DNA from: RGIG7300 sp045657645
GTDB taxonomy: Bacteria; Bacillota; Clostridia; Oscillospirales; CAG-272
Length of the DNA stretch: 20,527 bases
Direction of reading: 5' to 3'
Assembly: GCA_045657645.1 (NCBI GenBank)
Contig: JAZOTL010000075.1
Span: forward strand, 1 to 20,527
Part shown: positions 14,610 through 20,527 of the stretch, one piece after another
Layout: each line of letters opens with the position of its first letter
Position numbering within the stretch: the stretch's first letter is position 1
The notes under the pieces: generated by a model
What the model was told of the DNA's origin: nothing
Databases searched by the model: none
Seen by the model: the letters and a program-made list of their open reading frames with translations, nothing else
Translations under genes and position numbers: made by a program

Positions 14610-17266
14610 ATAAATTAAAAGCATCTGCTAAGGAATACAGATTTATACTTTGGGCTTTTGCCCTTCCCCTTCTGTTAATGGCGGCAGTTTACGCCGCAGT
14701 TGAGGTTTGGCCCCTTGGCGAACACTCGGTTCTGGTACTGGACTTAAACGGCCAGTACGTATATTACTTTGAGGCCCTGAGAGATATAGTGCGTGAAGGC
14801 GGCACCCTTTTATACACCTGGTCAAGAGCCCTTGGCGGAGAGTTTATGGGTATATTTGCATACTACCTTGCAAGCCCACTTTCCCTTATAGTTGCCCTTT
14901 TTCCCGAAGGCTATATGACCGAAGCTCTGCTCACCATAATTCTGCTTAAGGTTGGTCTTTGCGGTGCTACTATGGCTTATTATCTCCACAAGACCCACCC
15001 CAGCGACACACTTAAGGTTGTGGCAATATCCACAATGTATGCCCTTTCGTCTTACGCTGTGGTGCAGGCCCACAACACTATGTGGATAGACGCTCTAATC
15101 TATCTGCCGCTGCTTACCTTTGCTATCGAAGAGCTTATAAAAAAAGGCCGCTTCAAGCTGTACGTGATAGTTCTTGCCCTTTCCCTTATGGCAAACTACT
15201 ACATCGGTTATATGATATGCATATACACGGCGGTGTACTTTTTCTACTACTACCTCGCCCATACAGATTATGACGAAAATAACTTCTATTACGAAAGCTG
15301 CCACTTTATAAAATCCCTTATACGAATAGCGGTATTTACCGTTATAGCAGTTGCAATAGCCGCATGGGTACTCTACCCTGCATACTACTCCCTTACCTTT
15401 GGTAAAACTACGTTCACCGACCCCGATTATATACCTGAACTCAAGTTTGGTATGCTTGATATGTTTACAAAGATGTTTATTGGCTCCTACGATACGGTAG
15501 AGCCATCGGGACTTCCCTTTGTATACTGCGGCACCCTTACTCTGCTTTTACTCCCTGTTTATTTCTTTTCAAAGAAAGTTTCCCAGCGCAAAAAGATATT
15601 CGGAGCACTGCTGTTAAGCTTTTTCCTCATATCCTTCTGCGTTACAACTCTAGACCTAGTTTGGCACGGTTTTCAGGCGCCCAACTGGCTTAATTACCGC
15701 TACAGCTTTATGTATATTTTTGTGGCGCTGGTATTTTGCTACAAGGCCCTTACCGAAATAGAAGAAGCGCCATACAAAAATGTTGTGATAACGGGTATAG
15801 CGGTTTCACTTTTTGTAATGATTCTGCAAAAGCTCGGTTACGCCCATATATCAAACAACGCGGTTTTGGGTACGGTACTCTGCTGTGCTGCACTGTTACT
15901 TGCCCTGCACACGGTAAAATACGGATATCTTGAACGGGCAGGCGCGCTTATACTGTGCATAATTATATCCGTGGAAATGTTCTGCGCAGGGGTACTCAAC
16001 ACAAACGCCCTTGATGCCGACGTTGTTATAAGCACAAGAGATTCCTACAACTCCTTTATAAACCGCCTCACACCTTCTGTTGAGAAGATAAAGGCGCAGG
16101 ACACAGGCTTTTACAGAATGGAAAAGACGGTTCACCGTAAGACCAACGACCCCTTTGCCCTTGGTATGAACGGTCTTTCAAACTCCACCTCTACCCTTAA
16201 CGCTTCACAAATAGAATTGTTACGTCAGCTTGGCTACTCTTCCAAATCTCATTGGTCAAAGTATCTGGGCGGCACCCCTGTTTCCGATTCCCTTTTAGGT
16301 ATCAAATATATAATCACGGACGTTCCCAATAACATTTTAGGCTTTAGTTACGAGGATTTTGATGCCTTAAACGCCCTCTATACCTTCAAAAACAACTACG
16401 CCCTTCCCATAGCGTACGGCGTAAACGATGAGATAAGAGAGCTTGATTTTGCGGCTTACGATACCCCCTTCACCCTTATGAACGCTATTGTAACGGCAAT
16501 GCTGGGCGAAGAAGAAACAGTGGAATTGTTCGTTGAAATACCCGTTACAGACGAGGGTATGCAAAACATTTTAAGCGGACACGTATCCGGCCATATGAAA
16601 TACGAGCCTAACGACAGCAACTCCGATGCTCGCCTTACCTATACGCTTACCGCCCCCAACACCGAAAGCGTGTATATGTATATACCCACCGACTACCCAA
16701 GAGAAACAGACCTTACCGTAAACACCTACTCCAAGGGCACCTGTATGGGTAACGAAAGCTGGAGAATAATCAATCTTGGGCAGTACAAGGAAGGCGAAGA
16801 ATTAAACGTTGCCCTTACCCTTAAAACAGACCCCATATATATTAAGAACGGCGAGCCCCATTATTTCTACTATATCGATCCTTCGGTGTATGGGGATGTA
16901 ATGAACCGCCTTGCGGCTTCTTGCGCTAAAATAACACAGCTTTCCGCTGACCACCTCACAGGAACCGTAGATATAGCCGAAGGGGACACTACCCTGTTTA
17001 CCACCATACCCTACGACGAAGGCTGGAAGGTAAAGGTGGATGGAAAAGAAACCGAAATATTCAAAACCGCAGACTGCCTTATGGCACTTGAAATAAGCGA
17101 AGGCAGCCACACAATTGAATTAAAATATTGGCCCGATGCCGTAAAATACGGATACATCTTCACCGCGGCCGGTGTTTGTATGTTTGGCTTTGTATGCTTT
17201 GCTGATGCAAAAATACGCAGTAAAAGACGCAGGAACTACGCTCAATCTGTTGACATAAAAGAGTGA
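14606..17266 (+). CDS. YfhO family polytopic membrane protein (GT-C-like glycosyltransferase fold)
   Basis: The protein has 886 residues when started at the ATG at 14606. An upstream in-frame ATG at 14534 would add 24 residues but would overlap most of the DUF951 gene's end, whereas the ATGA junction and an AGGCGGT ribosome binding site favour 14606. A first helix (FILWAFALPLLLMAAVYAAV) is followed by an exported acidic loop with DLNGQYVYYFEALRD and ALGGEFMGIFAYYLASPLSL. Both are YfhO hallmarks, the Asp being the likely catalytic position. About a dozen helices follow to roughly residue 470. A large extracytoplasmic region ends in TIPYDEGWKVKVDGKETEIF and GSHTIELKYWP before a last helix. Bacillus YfhO is linked to glycosylation of lipoteichoic acid; a similar envelope-glycan role is inferred here, with unknown substrate. 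Confidence 0.87.
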   Translation: MNKLKASAKEYRFILWAFALPLLLMAAVYAAVEVWPLGEHSVLVLDLNGQYVYYFEALRDIVREGGTLLYTWSRALGGEFMGIFAYYLASPLSLIVALFPEGYMTEALLTIILLKVGLCGATMAYYLHKTHPSDTLKVVAISTMYALSSYAVVQAHNTMWIDALIYLPLLTFAIEELIKKGRFKLYVIVLALSLMANYYIGYMICIYTAVYFFYYYLAHTDYDENNFYYESCHFIKSLIRIAVFTVIAVAIAAWVLYPAYYSLTFGKTTFTDPDYIPELKFGMLDMFTKMFIGSYDTVEPSGLPFVYCGTLTLLLLPVYFFSKKVSQRKKIFGALLLSFFLISFCVTTLDLVWHGFQAPNWLNYRYSFMYIFVALVFCYKALTEIEEAPYKNVVITGIAVSLFVMILQKLGYAHISNNAVLGTVLCCAALLLALHTVKYGYLERAGALILCIIISVEMFCAGVLNTNALDADVVISTRDSYNSFINRLTPSVEKIKAQDTGFYRMEKTVHRKTNDPFALGMNGLSNSTSTLNASQIELLRQLGYSSKSHWSKYLGGTPVSDSLLGIKYIITDVPNNILGFSYEDFDALNALYTFKNNYALPIAYGVNDEIRELDFAAYDTPFTLMNAIVTAMLGEEETVELFVEIPVTDEGMQNILSGHVSGHMKYEPNDSNSDARLTYTLTAPNTESVYMYIPTDYPRETDLTVNTYSKGTCMGNESWRIINLGQYKEGEELNVALTLKTDPIYIKNGEPHYFYYIDPSVYGDVMNRLAASCAKITQLSADHLTGTVDIAEGDTTLFTTIPYDEGWKVKVDGKETEIFKTADCLMALEISEGSHTIELKYWPDAVKYGYIFTAAGVCMFGFVCFADAKIRSKRRRNYAQSVDIKE

Positions 17267-17278
17267 TTGGTATATAAT
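17250..17278 (+). promoter_or_regulatory. Perfect-consensus promoter for proS, overlapping the yfhO 3' end
   Basis: TTGACA (17250-17255) and TATAAT (17273-17278) are both exact matches to the sigma-A consensus, with the optimal 17-nt spacer. The -35 lies inside the last codons of yfhO, whose stop is at 17264-17266. The predicted start near 17285 leaves about 30 nt before proS, too short for a T-box leader. Confidence 0.88.
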
Positions 17279-17316
17279 TATTAAATATAAAGAATACAAG
17301 TAAGGAATTTTAAGAA

Positions 17317-18753
17317 ATGGCTAACGACAAGAAAATGGTTGAAGAAATCACATCTATGGATGTTGATTTTGCCCAATGGTACACAGACATTGTAAAGAAA
17401 GCAGACCTTATCGACTATTCCTCGGTTAAGGGCTGTATGATAATAAGACCCTACGGCTACGCTATCTGGGAAAACATCCAGAAGCTGCTGGACAAGAGAT
17501 TTAAGGACACAGGTCACGAAAACGTATGTATGCCCCTGTTTATCCCCGAATCCCTTTTAAACAAGGAAAAGGAACACGTTGAGGGCTTTGCTCCCGAGGT
17601 TGCTTGGGTAACACACGGCGGAAGCGAAAAGCTTGCGGAGCGTATGTGCGTGCGCCCCACCTCCGAAACCCTTTTCTGCGAGCACTATGCAAACATAATC
17701 AAATCCTACAGAGATCTTCCCAAGCTCTACAACCAGTGGTGTAACGTAGTAAGATGGGAAAAGACCACCCGTCCCTTCCTTCGTTCAAGAGAGTTCCTCT
17801 GGCAGGAAGGACACACAATGCACGCAACTGCAGAGGATGCACAGGAAGAAACCCTGCGTATGCTCAACATCTATGCAGACTTTTACGAAAAAGACCTCTG
17901 CATCCCCGTTGTAAAGGGACAGAAAACCGATAAAGAAAAATTTGCAGGCGCAAAGGCTACCTATACTGTAGAGGCACTTATGCACGACGGTAAGGCACTT
18001 CAGGGCGGTACCTCCCACAACTTTGGCTCAGGATTCGCCGAAGCCTTTGGTATAGAATACCTTGACCGCGATAACAAGCTCAAGCATTGCCACCAGACCT
18101 CTTGGGGCGTTTCTACCCGTATGATCGGTGCAATCATTATGGCTCACGGCGATAACAACGGTCTTGTACTCCCCCCTGCAATTGCTCCCATACAGGTTAT
18201 GATAGTTCCCATACAGATGCACAAAGAGGGCGTTATTGACAAGGCAAGAGAGCTTAAGGAAAGACTTAAGGACAGCTTCCGCGTAGGAATAGACGAAAGC
18301 GACAAGAGTCCCGGATGGAAGTTCTCTGAATATGAAATGAAGGGTGTTCCCCTCCGCCTTGAGCTTGGTCCTAAGGATATAGAAAACAACCAGTGCGTAC
18401 TTGTACGCCGTGACAACCGCCAGAAGTACTTTGTATCTCTTGACGAGCTTGAAACAAAGATACCCGAGCTCCTTTGCGAGCTTTCAGAGGGTCTTTACAA
18501 GGATGCTATGGAACGCAGAGAGCGTATGACAGAAACTCCCGAAGACCTTGACGCATTTATCGAAAGTGCAAAAACCAAGCCCGGCTTTAAGAGAGCAATG
18601 TGGTGCGGCGACCTTGAGTGCGAACTTAAGCTTAAGGAAATGGCAGACGTTACCTCACGCTGTATGCCCTTTGACGAGGAGCCCTGCGGAGATAAGTGTA
18701 TAGTTTGCGGCAAGCCTGCTCACAAATTGGTATATTGGGGCAAGGCATATTAA
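17317..18753 (+). CDS. proS: Prolyl-tRNA synthetase, archaeal/eukaryotic-type (ProS type 3)
   Basis: This 478-residue class II synthetase charges tRNA-Pro with proline. Its length and layout fit the short type that lacks the bacterial editing insertion. Visible motifs are RPTSE (113-117), motif 2 FLRSREFLWQEGHT (154-167) and motif 3 SWGVSTRMIGAIIMAHGD (262-279). The anticodon-binding domain follows (about 290-400). A C-terminal Cys-rich domain has Cys430, Cys435, Cys449, Cys457, Cys461 and Cys464, ending in the family's terminal Tyr (WGKAY). An AAGGA ribosome binding site precedes the ATG. A very strong promoter sits just upstream and no T-box leader is present, so expression may be constitutive. 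Type 3 ProS occurs in many Clostridia, so this need not be a recent transfer. Confidence 0.97.
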   Translation: MANDKKMVEEITSMDVDFAQWYTDIVKKADLIDYSSVKGCMIIRPYGYAIWENIQKLLDKRFKDTGHENVCMPLFIPESLLNKEKEHVEGFAPEVAWVTHGGSEKLAERMCVRPTSETLFCEHYANIIKSYRDLPKLYNQWCNVVRWEKTTRPFLRSREFLWQEGHTMHATAEDAQEETLRMLNIYADFYEKDLCIPVVKGQKTDKEKFAGAKATYTVEALMHDGKALQGGTSHNFGSGFAEAFGIEYLDRDNKLKHCHQTSWGVSTRMIGAIIMAHGDNNGLVLPPAIAPIQVMIVPIQMHKEGVIDKARELKERLKDSFRVGIDESDKSPGWKFSEYEMKGVPLRLELGPKDIENNQCVLVRRDNRQKYFVSLDELETKIPELLCELSEGLYKDAMERRERMTETPEDLDAFIESAKTKPGFKRAMWCGDLECELKLKEMADVTSRCMPFDEEPCGDKCIVCGKPAHKLVYWGKAY

Positions 18754-18780
18754 TGCCCCTTATAATAAAAGGAGTTAATT

Positions 18781-20527
18781 ATGAAGAAGTTTTTTGGTTT
18801 AGCATTAGCGCTTATACTTTGCATTACCGCACTCAGCGTATTTACCGCTTGCAAAAAGGACGATGCAGGAGCCATTGATACAAAGGTTCTTGATATGACC
18901 CTTGAGGAAGCGCAGAAACAGATAACTGATAAGGGCTGTAAGCCTGTTACGGTTACCGTATACGACGAATCAAAGGAAGACGGCGCAATTCTTTCTCTTG
19001 GTGAATTTATGAAGGGCGCAAAGAAAGGCGACTACGTTGCAGTAGCAGTAAACGACCTTTCCCTTAAAGAGGCTGTAGAAAAGGCTCCCCTTGCCCCCAG
19101 AATAATACCCAAGGAAAGCTACGAAACAAAGATCTTAGAAAAAATAAAGGATAATTCCACATTAAACGGTGTATTCGCATCCTCATACGCTCTCCAGGAG
19201 CCCGGCGAAAACAGCATCTGCGATAAGGCAGTTTACGTGCTTGACACCTCCTCTGAGGACAGAGCAGTTAAAATGATTGCAAGCTACATCGAGGAAAACA
19301 CCGATTACACCCACGCCGATATGGTTGAGGATTACAAGGCTCTTGGAATTCTTCCCGTGCCTAGTACAAAGCTTAACCCCGAGGTTTTAAGTGCCGATAA
19401 CTGCACTGTAGAAGAAACCGACGGCGGCGTAGTAATAACCCGTTATAACGGAAATGGCCAGAACGTAGTTGTTCCTGCCGAAATAGACGGCAAAAAGGTA
19501 GTGGCTCTCGGCGAAAACGCCCTTCGCCACGTTACCATACACGCCCTTACCGTAGAGGAAGGCGTTACCACCATCGAAGCAAGTGCTTGCCCCAACGCAT
19601 ACGGTCTGCTTGATATTACAGTTCCCGAAAGCGTTATAGAGATTGGCGCAAATGCATTTAACCTTGCACAGTTTACTAAAGAAGCCGACGGCTTTGTTAC
19701 TCTTGATGAGTTTTACCTTACTAAGTACACAGGTGAGGCAGAAGAGGTTAGTGTACCCGAAGCTGTTACCTACATCGGTGCAAATGCATTTGAAGATAGT
19801 GACATTACAGCCCTCACCCTTCCCGAAGGACTTATATCCATCGGTTCCGCTGCATTCAAGCAGTGTAAGGACCTTACAACCTTCAACATTCCCGCAACCA
19901 CACGCAAGATATGCGACGAGGCTTTCTATGAAAACGTTATGATAACCTCCATAGATATCCCCGCAAGTGTTGTTGAGGTAGGCAACAGCGCATTTGAAAG
20001 ATGTACAGGTGTTGCTTCTATCGTTCTCAACGAAGGTATCGAGAAAATCGGCAACAGCGCATTCTTCTACAATATGTACTTCAACGGCATTTCCCTTCCC
20101 TCAACACTTACCTATATAGGTAACAGCGCATTTGCAAACTGCTCCGCTCTTGCAACAATTCTTGGCGGTGACAATCTCTCCTTTGTAGGTGCAGATGCAT
20201 TTCTTGAAACACCTTGGTACAACACCCTTCAGGATGAGTTCTCAATGCCTTTTGAAGGAATTCTTGTAAGATACACAGGCAAGGGTGGAGACGTTGTAGT
20301 TCCCGATAACGTTAAGTGTATAGCAGGCGCATTTAAGGCTAACCGCAAGCTTAAAACTGTTGTGGTAAACGACGGTTGCCAGTCTATCAGCCTTGACGCA
20401 TTTGCAGATACCGACAAGCTTACCGATATAACCGTACCCTCAAGTGTTACGTTTATTGACGCAAAGGCCTTTGACCTTGATAACAGCGAGCTTGTTATCC
20501 ATTGCGAAAAGGGTTCATACGCAGAAG
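18781..20527 (+). CDS. Lipoprotein with PASTA-like segment and BspA-type LRR_5 repeats (3'-truncated by window)
   Basis: The frame is open from the ATG at 18781 to the right edge (582 codons), so the C-terminus is missing. A signal peptide (MKKFFGLALALILC...) ends in a lipobox FTAC with Cys24 as the probable lipidated residue. The positively charged start and AAGGAG ribosome binding site 6 nt upstream support this start. Residues 33-91 (MTLEEAQKQITDKG, VTVTVYDESKEDG, KKGDYVAVAVND) have the layout of a PASTA domain, which in other proteins binds peptidoglycan. A linker follows, then from about residue 205 the BspA-like leucine-rich repeats (LRR_5), with a recurring IGxxAF core every 22-23 residues. 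Such proteins are surface-exposed adhesion or binding proteins. It begins 27 nt after proS with no terminator between, so read-through from the proS promoter is likely. Confidence 0.87.
   Translation, partial: MKKFFGLALALILCITALSVFTACKKDDAGAIDTKVLDMTLEEAQKQITDKGCKPVTVTVYDESKEDGAILSLGEFMKGAKKGDYVAVAVNDLSLKEAVEKAPLAPRIIPKESYETKILEKIKDNSTLNGVFASSYALQEPGENSICDKAVYVLDTSSEDRAVKMIASYIEENTDYTHADMVEDYKALGILPVPSTKLNPEVLSADNCTVEETDGGVVITRYNGNGQNVVVPAEIDGKKVVALGENALRHVTIHALTVEEGVTTIEASACPNAYGLLDITVPESVIEIGANAFNLAQFTKEADGFVTLDEFYLTKYTGEAEEVSVPEAVTYIGANAFEDSDITALTLPEGLISIGSAAFKQCKDLTTFNIPATTRKICDEAFYENVMITSIDIPASVVEVGNSAFERCTGVASIVLNEGIEKIGNSAFFYNMYFNGISLPSTLTYIGNSAFANCSALATILGGDNLSFVGADAFLETPWYNTLQDEFSMPFEGILVRYTGKGGDVVVPDNVKCIAGAFKANRKLKTVVVNDGCQSISLDAFADTDKLTDITVPSSVTFIDAKAFDLDNSELVIHCEKGSYAE
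19777..20200 (+). repeat. Tandem LRR_5 coding repeats with 66-69-nt period
   Basis: The codons for the repeat core (Gly-Xaa-Xaa-Ala-Phe) recur at 19777, 19843, 19912, 19981, 20050, 20119 and 20188. This is one 66-nt step then five exact 69-nt steps. GGCAACAGCGCATT at 19981 and 20050 is identical over 14 nt, and 20119 differs by one base in the same stretch, so the central units are recent or homogenised duplications. A further degenerate unit lies at 19645. Confidence 0.85.

Noticed and set aside
17267..17316. T-box leader upstream of proS
   Set aside because: Only 50 nt lie between yfhO and proS and the promoter occupies part of it.
18761..18766. TATAAT just upstream of the lipoprotein as a promoter
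   Set aside because: Transcription from it would begin at or after the ribosome binding site, and no -35 sequence is suitably placed.

Overview
The window looks like a chromosomal, largely housekeeping segment from an anaerobic Firmicute of class Clostridia, probably an uncultured gut lineage near Oscillospirales. Supporting markers are the ecfA1-ecfA2-ecfT-truA block, a ClpE-type ATPase, DUF951 and YfhO family proteins, a short archaeal/eukaryotic-type prolyl-tRNA synthetase and a BspA-like leucine-rich-repeat lipoprotein. This placement rests on gene content read by eye, not on a database search. I see no phage, transposon, CRISPR or integrated element, and no rRNA or tRNA gene.

The layout is divergent around a promoter region at about 14.24-14.42 kb. 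Leftward on the minus strand is a nearly gapless run to the window edge: ruvC, ruvA, ruvB (Holliday-junction processing), a class I SAM methyltransferase, ecfA1, ecfA2, ecfT (shared energy-coupling module for vitamin/metal importers), truA (tRNA pseudouridine synthase), a membrane-anchored DUF5711-like propeller protein, cvpA, a clpE-like AAA+ unfoldase, a P-type-ATPase-like membrane protein, a GNAT acetyltransferase, and the start of a secreted, probably CHAP-type, wall hydrolase. All gaps are 23 nt or less or are overlaps, except one 109-nt gap (11043-11151) in front of ecfA1.

Rightward on the plus strand are a DUF951 protein translationally coupled to a large YfhO-family polytopic membrane protein, then proS driven by a perfect-consensus promoter that overlaps the end of yfhO, then a truncated lipoprotein with a PASTA-like segment and LRR_5 repeats that runs off the right edge.

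The most striking observation is the 943-residue P-type ATPase homologue at 628-3459. Its reading frame is intact and it keeps the ten-helix P2-type architecture, yet the phosphorylated Asp (DKTGT) and most other catalytic motifs are replaced (LKGAF, CEYY, NQPS, NEE, GNDFED). It looks like a maintained pseudoenzyme. It lies 7 nt downstream of the clpE-like gene and overlaps a GNAT gene, so its partners may be proteostasis or envelope proteins rather than a transported ion. That role is inference.
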